A stretch of DNA of 64,000 bases from Aureimonas ureilytica DSM 18598 = NBRC 106430 (GTDB lineage Bacteria; Pseudomonadota; Alphaproteobacteria; Rhizobiales; Rhizobiaceae), in assembly GCF_000382705.1 (NCBI RefSeq), contig NZ_ARQE01000003.1, positions 124,001 to 188,000 on the forward strand, given 5' to 3'. This document shows, one piece after another, positions 55,676 to 64,000 of the stretch. The first letter of the stretch is position 1; each line of letters starts with the position of its first letter. Below the pieces are notes generated by a model. It was not told the origin of the DNA. It saw nothing but the letters and a program-made list of their open reading frames with translations, and did no database searches. Made by a program: the position numbers and the translations under genes.

Positions 55676-56496
55676 GGCGTGGCTCGTTTGCGCGAGGGAA
55701 GGGAAAACAGGCGGGAGCGCGGCCGACCGGGGCCGCGGCCGCCGACGACCTGCAGGAGAACCATGCAGGCCCAGGTCACGAGGAAGGAGATGACCGCGAG
55801 CGCCGCCGGCTCATAGGCGCGGTTGGCGCCGACATTCTGCAGGTAAGGGCCGAAGGCCGGGCGGTTCAGGAGGCTCGCCAGGACGAATTCGCCGATCACG
55901 ATGGCGAAGGTCAGGAAGGCGCCTGACAGGATCGCCGGCCGCACGTTGGGCAGGATGACGTTCCAGAGGATCGCGCCGCGCTTGGCGCCGAGACTCTCGG
56001 CCGCTTCCGTCAGGGTGCGGATATCGATGGCCTGAAGCCCGGTGTCCACGGCGCGGTACATGTAGGGCAGCGCCAGAACCGTGTATCCGAAGACGAGAAG
56101 GAGGTTGGTGCCCGAGACCGTGGCGGTGAAGGGCAGCCAGGACGAGGAATTGTAGAGCCTCAGATAGCCGAACACGAGGACGATCGGCGGGATCACCAGC
56201 GGCAGGAGCGTGATGAATTCCACGAGCGGGCGCAGGCGCGGCAGCTTGAGGCGCACCCAATAGGCGGTGGGCACCACGAGGCACGCGCCGAGAAGGATGG
56301 TCGCGAGCGCCGACACGGTGGAGAACAGGAACGTGTCCGTGAAGCGCTGGTCGGCGAAGACGACGCGGTAGGCCTCGAAGCTCCAGGTGCCGCGCACCAT
56401 GGTCAGCGAGAAGTGGAAGGTCGCCCAGAGCGGCAAGAGGAAATAAAGCGCGGCCAGCGCGACGATGACGATGGAGGCGATCCGGGGCGGCTTCAT
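55672..56496 (-). CDS. ABC importer permease (PotC-like)
   Basis: A 274-residue membrane subunit of the same importer. TM1 is MKPPRIASIVIVALAALYFL and the following LPLWATFHFSLT; the transmembrane domain contains RFTDTFLFSTVSALATILLG. The ATPase-contact EAA-type loop reads TEAAESLGAKRGAILWNVIL, followed by PNVRPAILSGAFLTFAIVIG. Start at ATG 56496, which overlaps the upstream permease stop by four bases; its own stop overlaps the ATPase gene. It pairs with the other permease to form the channel. Confidence 0.92.
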   Translation of the reverse strand: MKPPRIASIVIVALAALYFLLPLWATFHFSLTMVRGTWSFEAYRVVFADQRFTDTFLFSTVSALATILLGACLVVPTAYWVRLKLPRLRPLVEFITLLPLVIPPIVLVFGYLRLYNSSSWLPFTATVSGTNLLLVFGYTVLALPYMYRAVDTGLQAIDIRTLTEAAESLGAKRGAILWNVILPNVRPAILSGAFLTFAIVIGEFVLASLLNRPAFGPYLQNVGANRAYEPAALAVISFLVTWACMVLLQVVGGRGPGRPRSRLFSLPSRKRATP

Positions 56497-57446
56497 TTCA
56501 GCCACCGCTCGGCGCGCGAGCGCAGCCAGATATAGAGGAGATTGGAGCAGCCGGTGATGACGATCATGCCGAAGGCCAACGCATAGCCGAGATTGGGATT
56601 GTAGAGAACGTCGCCCCGGATCTGCGCGTAGAGGAGGATCGGCACGATGTTGAGCGAGGAGCCGGTCAGCGCATAGGCCGTGGCGATGGCGCCGAAGGCG
56701 TTGGCGAAGAGCAGGAGAAAGCAGCCGAGAAGGCTCGGGAAGAGCACCGGCAGGCCGATCATGCGCCAATATTGCCAGTTGGAGGCGCCGAGAATCGAGG
56801 AGGCCTCGCGCCATTCGCGCTTCAATCCGTCCAGCGCCGGGGCGATGATCAGCACCATCAGCGGGATCTGGAAATAGAGATAGGTCAGCGTCAGGCCCCA
56901 GAAGCTGAGAAGGTTGAAGCCCATCCGGTAGATGTTGACGCCGAAGGCCTCGTTCAGGAACCAGGTGACGAGGCCGAGACGACCGACCGTCGCCAGAAAG
57001 GCGAAGGCGAGCGGGATGCCCGCGAAATTGGAGGCGACGCCCGAGAAGGTCATGGTGCTGGAGCGCACCCAGGCCGGCAGGCCGCCATGCACGATCGCAT
57101 AGGCCACGAAGAAGCCGATCAGGGCGCCGAGCCCGGCCGAGGCGAGGCTGATGCGGATCGAGATCCAATAGGCGGCGAGAATCTGCGGCTGGAACAGCGC
57201 GCCGAGATTGGCGAGCGTGAAGGCGCCGTCCGGGGTCTGGAAGGCTCCGATCACGAGGTAGAGCGTCGGCCCGACCAGGAACAGAAGCGCGAAGGCGAGG
57301 AACGGAACGACGCCGAGCCAGGTCAGGGACAGGCGCGCGCGGCGCTTCGCCCGTGGGCCGGCCGTTCCGGCCTCGCCGTCCGTTTCGCCAAGAATTGCGA
57401 CGCTCGCTGACAAGGCCACCTCACCCAATCGTCGATACGGCCCCAC
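56493..57446 (-). CDS. ABC importer permease (PotB-like)
   Basis: A 317-residue membrane subunit. After a ~40-residue Arg-rich cytosolic head, TM1 is WLGVVPFLAFALLFLVGPTL. The EAA loop is REASSILGASNWQYWRMIGL, followed by PVLFPSLLGCFLLLFANAFG. The start is uncertain: GTG at 57446, GTG at 57419 and TTG at 57413 all open the frame. The TTG has GAGGTGG close in front, while the first GTG gives the longest product. A hairpin between it and the binding-protein gene probably lowers its expression relative to that gene. Confidence 0.88.
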   Translation of the reverse strand: MGPYRRLGEVALSASVAILGETDGEAGTAGPRAKRRARLSLTWLGVVPFLAFALLFLVGPTLYLVIGAFQTPDGAFTLANLGALFQPQILAAYWISIRISLASAGLGALIGFFVAYAIVHGGLPAWVRSSTMTFSGVASNFAGIPLAFAFLATVGRLGLVTWFLNEAFGVNIYRMGFNLLSFWGLTLTYLYFQIPLMVLIIAPALDGLKREWREASSILGASNWQYWRMIGLPVLFPSLLGCFLLLFANAFGAIATAYALTGSSLNIVPILLYAQIRGDVLYNPNLGYALAFGMIVITGCSNLLYIWLRSRAERWLK

Positions 57447-57528
57447 GCCGCCCGGGCCGCGAGGCCAGGGCGGGAGGGCCGTCCGGTTCGAACAAGAGGC
57501 CGGGCGAGACCCGCCCGGCCGGATCGAA

Positions 57529-57554
57529 AAAGGCCGCCGTCGCGGGCGGCCTTT
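57529..57554 (-). terminator. Intercistronic hairpin after the binding-protein gene
   Basis: On the minus strand AAAGGCCGCC-CGCGAC-GGCGGCCTTT is followed by TTCG. It lies 12 bases past the binding-protein stop and before the permease gene, the usual place for partial termination that keeps binding protein in excess. A second G/C stem lies at about 57497-57520. Confidence 0.75.
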
Positions 57555-57566
57555 GCCGAAAGCGCC

Positions 57567-58682
57567 TTACTGAACCTTGGCGCCCACGACCTGATCCCAC
57601 TTGGTGGTGATCTCGGCCTTGGCGGCGTTCTGGTCGTCCAGCGAGGGGAACTTGGCCGCTTCGTAGGAGGCGGCGGGCGGCAGGCGATCGAGCAGATCCT
57701 TCGGGATCTTGCCGGCCTTGGCCATCTCGTTGAAGCGGATCGGGTGGCAGTAGCCCTTGAGGTAGTTCAGCTGCCCCTCGTCGGAATAGATATATTCCAT
57801 CCAGAGCTTGGCGGCGTTCGGATGCGGCGCGTAGGCACTGATCGCCTGGACGTAGACGCCGGCGACGACGCCGGTCTTGGGCACGACGACCTCGACTTCC
57901 GGATTGCCGTTCAGCGTGTCGCGACCCTGCAGGGCGTTGTAGTCCCAGCGGATCATGATCGGCGTCGTGCCCTGCGCGAGCGAGGCCGGCTTGCCGATGA
58001 CCGGCACGAAATTGCCGGCGGCGTTCAACTGCTTGAAGAAGTCGAGACCGGCATCGGCGATCTCGGCGGCAGTGCCGTTCGGCTTGGCCGAGAGACCGGC
58101 GGCGTAGACCGCCTGGATCGCCTGGGCGGAGGCTCGCGGATCGCCCGCGAGCGCGACGGAATTGGCATAGTCGGACTTCAGGAGGTCGGCCCAGTCCTGC
58201 GGGGCCTCCTTCACGATGTCCTTGTTCACCTCGAAGGTGAGGACGCCGTAATAGTCGCCGTACCAGTAGCCCTCGGCGTCCTTGGCATCGTCGGGAATCT
58301 CGGCCCAGGTCGCGACCTTGTAGGGCTGGATCAGCTGGTCGGCCTTGGCCTGCGGGCCGAAGGAGAGACCGACGTCGATCACGTCGGGCGCCTGCGGACC
58401 GGTATTGCCCTTGTTGGCCTTGATGGCCTCGATCTCGTCGGCCGAGCCCGCGTCGGGGTTCAGCTCGTTGACCTCGAGCCCGTACTTGGCCTTGAAGCCG
58501 GAAATCATCTCGCCGTAGTTGCACCAGTCGTGCGGCAGCGCGATCGTGGTGAGCTGGCCTTCCTTCTTGGCCGCCGCCACCAGTTCGTCCATCGACTGCG
58601 CGTGCGCGGCGGGCGCGATCGCGCCGACAGCGAAGGCCGCGACCGCGAGAACGGAAACGCCCTGGTTCAAAGCTCGGATCAT
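57567..58682 (-). CDS. ABC importer solute-binding protein, PotD-like
   Basis: A 371-residue periplasmic receptor. Signal peptide MIRALNQGVSVLAVAAFAVG-AIAPAAHA, cut before QSMDELVAAAKKEG. The mature protein has the two-lobe pattern of the polyamine/iron-type class: TTIALPHDWCNYGEMISGF, PDVIDVGLSFGPQAKADQLI, WYGDYYGVLTFEVNKDIV and LWMEYIYSDEGQLNYLKGYC. The last matches the PotD-type C-terminal helix region. The ligand could be spermidine, putrescine or an organophosphonate-like amine; sequence alone does not tell. GAGGAAGAGGGCTGAC is in front of ATG 58682. First gene of a binding protein-permease-permease-ATPase operon. Confidence 0.92.
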   Translation of the reverse strand: MIRALNQGVSVLAVAAFAVGAIAPAAHAQSMDELVAAAKKEGQLTTIALPHDWCNYGEMISGFKAKYGLEVNELNPDAGSADEIEAIKANKGNTGPQAPDVIDVGLSFGPQAKADQLIQPYKVATWAEIPDDAKDAEGYWYGDYYGVLTFEVNKDIVKEAPQDWADLLKSDYANSVALAGDPRASAQAIQAVYAAGLSAKPNGTAAEIADAGLDFFKQLNAAGNFVPVIGKPASLAQGTTPIMIRWDYNALQGRDTLNGNPEVEVVVPKTGVVAGVYVQAISAYAPHPNAAKLWMEYIYSDEGQLNYLKGYCHPIRFNEMAKAGKIPKDLLDRLPPAASYEAAKFPSLDDQNAAKAEITTKWDQVVGAKVQ

Positions 58683-58928
58683 GTCAGCCCTCTTCCTCGT
58701 CGCCGCGCGAGCGGCTTGCCCCATCGCCGCGTGGCGCGGCTCGAACCCTTTGAGCCATCGGCCCATGGCGAGCCGCTAGCACGTCCACATGACAGTTCGT
58801 TGTCACCCGAACGGCCTTTCAATCCGGCTCTCCCAGCCCCGTCATGTGAGCGGCTTCCCGAAAGCCAAGCAAGGGAAAAGAACAGGCTCTCCTGCTTTTC
58901 CCCGGAGCGAAGGAAGGCTTCCAACGAA

Positions 58929-58953
58929 AAAGGCCGGCTTCAAGCCGGCCTTT
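58929..58953 (-). terminator. Intrinsic terminator after terC
   Basis: The minus strand reads AAAGGCCGGCTT paired with AAGCCGGCCTTT, followed by TTCG. It ends the terC transcript 31 bases past the stop. The rest of the 301-base gap 58683-58983 should hold the promoter of the binding-protein operon; no motif stands out. Confidence 0.8.
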
Positions 58954-58983
58954 CCTTGATCCTGGAACGAGGAGCCCGAAGCG

Positions 58984-60042
58984 TCAGAGCCCCTTCTTGG
59001 CGTCCGAACGGCTCTTCAGGAGGCTCGCCACGGTGGTGACGATCAGGATGCCGATGATCACCATGAGCGACTGCTCGATCTCGATATGCATCCAGCCCGG
59101 GACCTCGATCGGCTCGCCGCCATTCAGGAAGGGCAGCGTGTTGGCTTCGACGGCATGGACGATGAGCTTCAGGCCGATGAAGGCGAGAATCAGCGACAGG
59201 CCGATGCCGAGATAGACGAGGCGATCCAGAAGGCCGCCGATCAGGAAGTAGAGCTGCAGGAGGCCGAGCAGCGCGAAGGCGTTGGCGGTGAAGACGATGT
59301 AGGGCGCGTCCGTCAGGCCGTAGATCGCGGGGATCGAGTCCAGCGCGAACAGGAGGTCGGTCATGCCGAGCGCCAGGATCACGATGAACATGGGCGTGAA
59401 GAGGCGCTTGCCGTTCTCGATGACCCAGAGCTGGTTGCCCCGATAGTCGTCGGTGGTCGGCAGATGACGCTGGAAATACTTCACGATCGCGTTCGGCTCG
59501 TATTCCTCGTCGGTCGACTTCTGGTGCTTCATGCTCTCGACGATGAGCTTCCACGCCGTCCACAGAAGGAAGAGGCCGAAGATGTAGAACACCCAGGAGA
59601 AGCGCTCGATGGCCGCCGCGCCCAGCGCGATGAAGATGCCGCGCATGATCAGCGCGATCACGATGCCGATGAGCAGCGCCTTCTGCTGGTAGGCGCGCGG
59701 CACGAGGAAGCTCTTCATGATGATGACGAACACGAAGAGATTGTCGACCGAGAGCGACTTCTCGGTCACGAAGCCGGCGAAATACTCGATGCCGTGCTGG
59801 CGGTCCCAGAAGTGCCAGACGCCCCAGCCGAAGAGAAGCGCGAGGCCCACATAGAAGGTCGACCACAGGGCCGATTCCTTGAAGGTCGGCTCGTGCGGCT
59901 TGCGCACATGGGTCAGGAAGTCGAAGACGAAGAGCGCGGCGATGCCGGCGATCGTCGCGAGCCATACCCAGGTCGGCACGACGTCCGGCGACAAGCCTGT
60001 CACCGCGGTTTCCGCCGCGGCATTTGATATCGTCTGGTCCAA
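58984..60042 (-). CDS. TerC-family membrane protein (Alx/TerC type, manganese-linked)
   Basis: A 352-residue membrane protein with about nine spans. Family marks are ALFVFDFLTHVRKPHEPTF, GLALLFGWGVWHF, GFVTEKSLSVDNLFVFVII with the conserved ENLFV/DNLF acidic motif, and LALGMTDLLFALDSIPAIYG with the second Asp-rich metal motif. TerC/Alx proteins export Mn(II) and support secreted-protein metallation; tellurite resistance is a secondary trait. I use the TTG at 60042, behind a strong AAGGAGGGATAG; no ATG lies at the family N-terminus. The upstream 368-base gap is a candidate for metal-responsive leader control. Confidence 0.92.
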   Translation of the reverse strand: MDQTISNAAAETAVTGLSPDVVPTWVWLATIAGIAALFVFDFLTHVRKPHEPTFKESALWSTFYVGLALLFGWGVWHFWDRQHGIEYFAGFVTEKSLSVDNLFVFVIIMKSFLVPRAYQQKALLIGIVIALIMRGIFIALGAAAIERFSWVFYIFGLFLLWTAWKLIVESMKHQKSTDEEYEPNAIVKYFQRHLPTTDDYRGNQLWVIENGKRLFTPMFIVILALGMTDLLFALDSIPAIYGLTDAPYIVFTANAFALLGLLQLYFLIGGLLDRLVYLGIGLSLILAFIGLKLIVHAVEANTLPFLNGGEPIEVPGWMHIEIEQSLMVIIGILIVTTVASLLKSRSDAKKGL

Positions 60043-60410
60043 CTATCCCTCCTTGGCGGCGGACGACTCGTCCGCATGTTGCATTGCATTCCGTGCGGGC
60101 TGCCGGCGGTCGTGTCTGGCGACCCGCATGGGCTGCCCCATCGCACATGTCCCCGCGCCGCGATGCGGCGGATAGGTGTGTTGTTTTTCTGGCAGCGCAA
60201 CCACGCCCGAACGGATTTCGAGGCGATGTGGAAGGAAGAGCGCAGGAGCGTCGGCGGCCCGGCGCAGATCAAATCGCTTGAAACGTGGAGAAATACGGGT
60301 TTCGCGCCGAAAACGACTGCATTGTCAGGCCGACTTATCACAAGGGCTTGATAAGAACTTGAAGCGGCGCGGTGGCCGCTTCATCAGCCCGATGGCTTCA
60401 GCCCGTCGTT
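60043..60410. other. Gap upstream of terC with an inverted repeat (60334-60355) and a hairpin (60361-60382)
   Basis: No gene is seen. CTTATCA (60334-60340) mirrors TGATAAG (60349-60355), and GAAGCGGC (60361-60368) pairs with GCCGCTTC (60375-60382), the latter just past the rpe stop and a weak terminator candidate on the minus strand. The terC leader side (60043-60200) is G/C-rich and could fold, but I could not match it to the yybP-ykoY manganese riboswitch consensus by eye. Confidence 0.45.
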
Positions 60411-61082
60411 TCAGCCCCGTTTCGCGCTCGCCCGCAGGGCGTCCATATTGGCGCGGTAGGCCGCTTCGGTCCCGCCCTTGTAGACGGCCGAGCCCGCGAC
60501 GAACGTATCGGCGCCGGCGGCCACGATCTCGCCGATCGTATCCGGCGCGACGCCGCCGTCCACCTGCAGGCGGATCGGCCGGTCGCCGATCAGGGCGCGC
60601 ACGCGGCGGATCTTCTCCAGCGTCGAGCGGATGAAGCTCTGGCCGCCGAAGCCGGGATTGACCGTCATGACCAGAACGAGATCGACGCGGTCGAGCACGT
60701 ATTGGATCGCGGTCTCCGGCGTCGCCGGATTGATCGCGACGCCCGCCTTGCAGCCGAGGCCCCGGATCGCCTGGAGCGAGCGGTCGAGATGGCGCGTCGC
60801 CTCGGCATGGACGGTGATGCCGTCGCAGCCCGCCTTGGCGAAGGCTTCGAGATAGGGATCGGCCGGCTCGATCATGAGATGGGCGTCGAAGAACTTCTTC
60901 GATGCGCCGCGCACGGCCGCCACGATCGGCGGACCGAAGGTGATGTTGGGCACGAAATGCCCGTCCATCACGTCGAGATGAATCCAGTCCGCCCCGGCGC
61001 GATCGACCGCCGCGATCTCCTCGCCGAGGCGCGAGAAGTCGGAGGACAGGATGGAAGGGGCGATGACGAGGTCAGCGGCCAA
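60411..61082 (-). CDS. rpe: Ribulose-phosphate 3-epimerase
   Basis: A 223-residue TIM-barrel enzyme interconverting ribulose 5-phosphate and xylulose 5-phosphate. The start [16 protein letters not shown], the metal His/Asp pair in [38 protein letters not shown] and the phosphate loop [20 protein letters not shown] with VAGSAVYK are all present. It follows fbp with three intervening bases on the same strand, so fbp and rpe are one operon, joining gluconeogenesis and the pentose-phosphate pathway. Confidence 0.96.
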   Translation of the reverse strand: MAADLVIAPSILSSDFSRLGEEIAAVDRAGADWIHLDVMDGHFVPNITFGPPIVAAVRGASKKFFDAHLMIEPADPYLEAFAKAGCDGITVHAEATRHLDRSLQAIRGLGCKAGVAINPATPETAIQYVLDRVDLVLVMTVNPGFGGQSFIRSTLEKIRRVRALIGDRPIRLQVDGGVAPDTIGEIVAAGADTFVAGSAVYKGGTEAAYRANMDALRASAKRG

Positions 61083-61085
61083 GGC

Positions 61086-62132
61086 TCAGATTCCTCCGGT
61101 CGGGCGATGCAGGAGAAGCGGGGATTCGGCGGCGAGACTGTCGGGGTCCGCCAGGATGCGACCGATTTCGAGAACCTCGTTGCGCGAGCCGAACACGACG
61201 GGCGTGCGCTGGTGCAGGCCCTCCGGCACGATGTCGAGGATCGGATGGAGGCCGTCCGTCGCCGCGCCCCCGGCCTGTTCGGCGCAGAAGCCCACCGGGC
61301 TCGCCTCGTAGAGAAGGCGGATGCGCCCCGCAGCGTAGCCCTTGCGGCTGTCGCCGGGATAGAGATAGACGCCGCCGCGCACGAAGATGCGATAGGCGTC
61401 CGCCACCATGGAGGCGACCCAGCGCATGTTGAAGTCGCGCCCGCGCGGGCCGTCCTTGCCGGCGAGGCACTGGTCGACATAAAGGCGCACCGGCGCGTCC
61501 CAATGGCGGGCGTTCGAGGCGTTGATCGAATATTCCTTGGCGTCCTCGGGAATGCGCAGGGTCTGCGCGAAGGAGAAGCGCCGCGTTTCGGGCGACCAGC
61601 CGAAGACATGCGTGCCCTCGCCCACCGTCACGACGAGGAGAAGCTGCGGCCCGTAGACGAAGAAGCCGGCGGCGAGCTGGCGCCGGCCGGGCTGGCGGAA
61701 CACCGATTCCGGATCGGCCCGGTGCTCGGCCTCGACGGGCAGAACCGAGAAGATCGTGCCGATCGAGACATTGGTCTCGATATTGGAGGAGCCGTCGAGC
61801 GGGTCGATGGCGAGCGCCAGCGTGCCCTCGGGATTCATGGCGACCGCCGCGTCCTGCTCTTCCGAGCCGTAGAAGGCGACGGGCGAGGCCTTGGCCGCCG
61901 CGACGAAGAGCCGGTCGGCTTCGAGATCGAGCACCTTCTGCACGTCGCCGCCGCCATTGGCCGCGCCGTCCGCCGAGGTCGCGCGCGCGCCGCCAAGGCC
62001 CGCCCCGGCGCTGATCAGCCCCTGGAGCTTGGCCGCCGCCTCGGCCAGATGGCCGAGCAGCGCGGCGACGTCCCGCCCGGTCGGGCTCCGATTAGCGAAG
62101 GGCGCGAAATACTCGTCGAGCGTGGCGGTCAT
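61086..62132 (-). CDS. fbp: Fructose-1,6-bisphosphatase, class 1
   Basis: A 348-residue class 1 enzyme hydrolysing fructose 1,6-bisphosphate, required for gluconeogenesis. Metal and catalytic motifs are GSEEQDAAVAMNPEGTLALA with IDPLDGSSNIETNVSIGTIF (the family DPLDGSSN). VFGWSPETRRF, IFVRGGVYLYPGDSRKGYA and LLYEASPVGFCAEQAGGAA also fit; the last matches the conserved LxYExxPxAFIxEQAGG, with Val-Gly-Phe in place of the usual Met/Ala-Phe. Divergent Ala/Gly insertion near residues 40-65. First gene of the fbp-rpe pair. Confidence 0.96.
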   Translation of the reverse strand: MTATLDEYFAPFANRSPTGRDVAALLGHLAEAAAKLQGLISAGAGLGGARATSADGAANGGGDVQKVLDLEADRLFVAAAKASPVAFYGSEEQDAAVAMNPEGTLALAIDPLDGSSNIETNVSIGTIFSVLPVEAEHRADPESVFRQPGRRQLAAGFFVYGPQLLLVVTVGEGTHVFGWSPETRRFSFAQTLRIPEDAKEYSINASNARHWDAPVRLYVDQCLAGKDGPRGRDFNMRWVASMVADAYRIFVRGGVYLYPGDSRKGYAAGRIRLLYEASPVGFCAEQAGGAATDGLHPILDIVPEGLHQRTPVVFGSRNEVLEIGRILADPDSLAAESPLLLHRPTGGI

Positions 62133-62219
62133 GCGATCTCCCCTTGCGTCCCCTCACGGACTTGCGGTTTTCGATAAAGGATGCGGCGCGCGGCGCAAAC
62201 CGAAAAAGGGCCGGCGACG

Positions 62220-63260
62220 CTACCCGTCCTCGCCCGACAGAAGCGGCGCGTGGCGCAGCGCCGCGAGGTCGGCCGAGCCGGTGCAGAAGCAGGCGATGCG
62301 CAATTGCGCGATGACCTGGCGGAAATGGGCGACGACGGCCTCGGTGGACTGGTCCGCGCCCGGCAGGGCGGCCGCCGCCTGGCCGGCGATGTCGGCGCCC
62401 AGGCGAATGGCCTTGGCGGCGTCGAGCCCGTTGCGCACGCCGCCCGAGCCGACCACCACCGCGTCGGGACAGCTGGCGCGCACGTCGCGAATGGCGCGGG
62501 CCGTCGGAATGCCCCAGTCGGCGAAGAGAAGCGCGGTGGCCCGCGCGCCTTCGTCGCCGAGGCGCTCGGCCTCGATGGCGGCCCAGCTCGTGCCGCCTGC
62601 CCCCGCGACGTCGAGCACCGCGACGCCCGCATCCATCAGCCGCCGCGCCAGCCGCCCGGACAGGCCGTTGCCGACCTCCTTCGCAACGATCGGCCGGCCG
62701 AGATCGCGCGCCAGCGCCTCGATCGCGCCGAGAAGCCCGCGCCAGCGGCGATCGCCCTCCGGCTGCACGGCTTCCTGAAGCGGGTTGAGATGGACGATCA
62801 GCGCGTCCGCCTCGATCATGTCCACCGCGCGGCGGGCTTCCGCCACGCCCCAGCCGGCGAGGAGCTGCGCGCCGCCGATATTGGCGAGGATCGGGACGCT
62901 CGGCGCCAGACGCCGGAGTTCCTTATCGAGCCCGCCCTGTCCGCGCCCTTCGATGGCGATGCGCTGCGAGCCGACCGCGAGCGCCAGACCCAGCGTCTCG
63001 GCGGCCTCGGCCAGCCGTGCGTTGATGCGCGCGGCGCGGTCCATGCCGCCGGTCATGGAGGAAATCAGGAGCGGCGCGCCGAGCCGGCGCCCGAGAAAGC
63101 TCGTCGACAGATCGACCTCGTCGAGATCCAGCTCCGGCAGCGCGGCGTGCTCGAATCGAACGGCGTCGAAACCGCTGTCCACGCGGCGGGCCTCAAGGCG
63201 GGGGCGCAGCACGATGTCGAGGTGATCACCCTTTCGCGAGCGGATGTCGGCGTCTGGCAC
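62220..63260 (-). CDS. fni: Isopentenyl-diphosphate delta-isomerase, type 2 (FMN-dependent)
   Basis: A 346-residue TIM-barrel isomerase converting IPP to DMAPP. It opens with the family [14 protein letters not shown], then [29 protein letters not shown] (FMN loop), [34 protein letters not shown] and [12 protein letters not shown]. The GTG at 63260 is right: GAAGGAACCGCC is in front and the length then matches the family, while the open ATG at 63383 adds 41 unrelated residues. It is divergent from the CrtE-type gene, a pairing typical of carotenoid clusters. Confidence 0.94.
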   Translation of the reverse strand: MPDADIRSRKGDHLDIVLRPRLEARRVDSGFDAVRFEHAALPELDLDEVDLSTSFLGRRLGAPLLISSMTGGMDRAARINARLAEAAETLGLALAVGSQRIAIEGRGQGGLDKELRRLAPSVPILANIGGAQLLAGWGVAEARRAVDMIEADALIVHLNPLQEAVQPEGDRRWRGLLGAIEALARDLGRPIVAKEVGNGLSGRLARRLMDAGVAVLDVAGAGGTSWAAIEAERLGDEGARATALLFADWGIPTARAIRDVRASCPDAVVVGSGGVRNGLDAAKAIRLGADIAGQAAAALPGADQSTEAVVAHFRQVIAQLRIACFCTGSADLAALRHAPLLSGEDG

Positions 63261-63490
63261 GGCGGTTCCTTCGATATCGGCGATTCGGCTCGGGGCTCCG
63301 CCCGTGGTTCTAGCCCCAATCGCGGTGGCGACCAGAGCGCGGCCCGATAAGGCCATTCGTCGCAGAGATCGGTCGGTTTTCATATGTCGCCCTTCCCGAA
63401 CCCGCCTGGAGTGCTACTAATTCCCAATCGGCTTTCCGATGGCCGGTTCGCCGGCCCTGACGAAACGCTTGCAAAGGTGACGACGCGACG

Positions 63491-64000
63491 ATGACAGCCG
63501 GACCGCAGACGACCCGCGATCTTCTGACCGAGGTGGACCGGCGGCTCGCCACGCTCACCCCTTGCGTGATCGAGGGACAGTCGCCGCTCGACCTCGCCCT
63601 GCGCGACGGCGTGCTGACGCCCGGCAAGCGGCTTCGCCCGCTGGTGACGCTTCTCGTCGCGCAGGCGCTCGGCGGCTCGCACGAGGCGGCGCTGGATGCC
63701 GGCTGCGCGCTGGAAATGGTGCATGCCGCCTCGCTCATCCTGGACGATCTGCCCTGCATGGACGATGCCGAGCTGCGGCGCGGCCAGCCGACGCTGCACC
63801 GCGCCCATGGCGAGGATGTCGCGGTTCTCTGCGCCATCGCGCTTCTGTCGGAAGCCTATGGCACGCTGGCGCGCCTGCCTGGCGTCGATGGCGGGCAGCG
63901 CGGCGAATGCGTTCTGGCGCTCGCGGAGGCGGTCGGCACGCGCGGGCTCGTCGCCGGCCAGTATCAGGACCTTCGCGGCGGGCGCGGCCCCCGGCCGGTC
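63491..64000 (+). CDS. crtE: Geranylgeranyl-diphosphate synthase (CrtE type), 5' part
   Basis: The first 170 codons of a polyprenyl synthase; the gene runs off the window. The first Asp-rich motif is SLILDDLPCMDDAELRRGQP at residues 81-100, preceded by PGKRLRPLVTLLVAQALGG. The stretches LCAIALLSEAYGTLA and GTRGLVAGQYQDLRGG match the CrtE/IspA branch, and their wording is closer to the carotenoid CrtE I recall from Pantoea than to IspA. CrtE makes C20 geranylgeranyl diphosphate for carotenoids. With fni divergent beside it, this should be the edge of a carotenoid cluster; the next genes would confirm it. Confidence 0.85.
   Translation, partial: MTAGPQTTRDLLTEVDRRLATLTPCVIEGQSPLDLALRDGVLTPGKRLRPLVTLLVAQALGGSHEAALDAGCALEMVHAASLILDDLPCMDDAELRRGQPTLHRAHGEDVAVLCAIALLSEAYGTLARLPGVDGGQRGECVLALAEAVGTRGLVAGQYQDLRGGRGPRPV

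Noticed and set aside
60043..60200. yybP-ykoY riboswitch call for the terC leader.
   Set aside because: I could not find the conserved loops by eye; kept only as a test to run.

Overview
The window is about 64 kb of very GC-rich chromosome from an alphaproteobacterium, most likely Hyphomicrobiales (Rhizobiales) and possibly the Aurantimonadaceae/Aureimonas group. The basis is the single-gene Omp2b-type porin, the TctDE/TctCBA tricarboxylate system, the MaeB-type malic enzyme with a phosphotransacetylase tail, the divergent ExbBD-TonB operon behind an IRO-like box, the metH operator of alphaproteobacterial type, and a fni/crtE edge of a carotenoid cluster. The species assignment is inference. 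I see no rRNA, tRNA, CRISPR array, prophage or intact insertion sequence; coding density is high and most genes are ordinary housekeeping or transport functions.

Layout. 1-2.6 kb: the end of a galactofuranose-type sugar ABC importer (ytfR-ytfT-yjfF). 2.8-9.7 kb, minus strand: malic enzyme and an RND efflux pump with its periplasmic adaptor. 10.2-13.6 kb: a membrane chemoreceptor and the major porin. 13.8-19.5 kb, minus: pyridoxal kinase, a metallo-beta-lactamase-fold hydrolase and cobalamin-dependent methionine synthase. 19.8-25.3 kb: a dicarboxylate symporter, then HAD phosphatase, 6-phosphogluconate dehydrogenase and transketolase on the minus strand. 25.6-28.1 kb: exbB-exbD-tonB. 28.3-32.0 kb: a soluble PAS chemoreceptor, a GNAT/XRE-cupin pair and a SAF-domain dehydrogenase.

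32.2-39.8 kb is the most unusual part. It holds a TctD-like response regulator, a sensor kinase fused in frame to a complete periplasmic binding protein, a lower-GC two-gene HEPN module on the opposite strand, and the tctCBA transporter operon with a direct-repeat operator in front of it. 39.9-45.4 kb: a 58-residue conserved small protein, an AI-2E/PerM-family exporter with a long cytosolic tail, a 161-bp element with 20-bp perfect terminal inverted repeats, and glycogen debranching enzyme. 45.5-52.1 kb: a CBS protein, a TerB/DUF533-like protein, a receiver protein and a large hybrid histidine kinase, then an SLC13 permease. 52.3-60.0 kb: an RBBP9-type hydrolase, a PhoD-like phosphatase, a four-gene polyamine-type ABC importer and a TerC protein. 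60.4-64.0 kb: rpe, fbp, type 2 IPP isomerase and, divergently, the start of a CrtE-type prenyl synthase that runs off the window.

Central carbon genes (maeB, gnd, tkt, rpe, fbp) recur across the window, alongside C4/tricarboxylate uptake (the DAACS symporter, TctCBA, SLC13). This suits a heterotroph living on organic acids and sugars. Start codons were chosen from ribosome-binding sites and family length; several genes appear to start at TTG or GTG.
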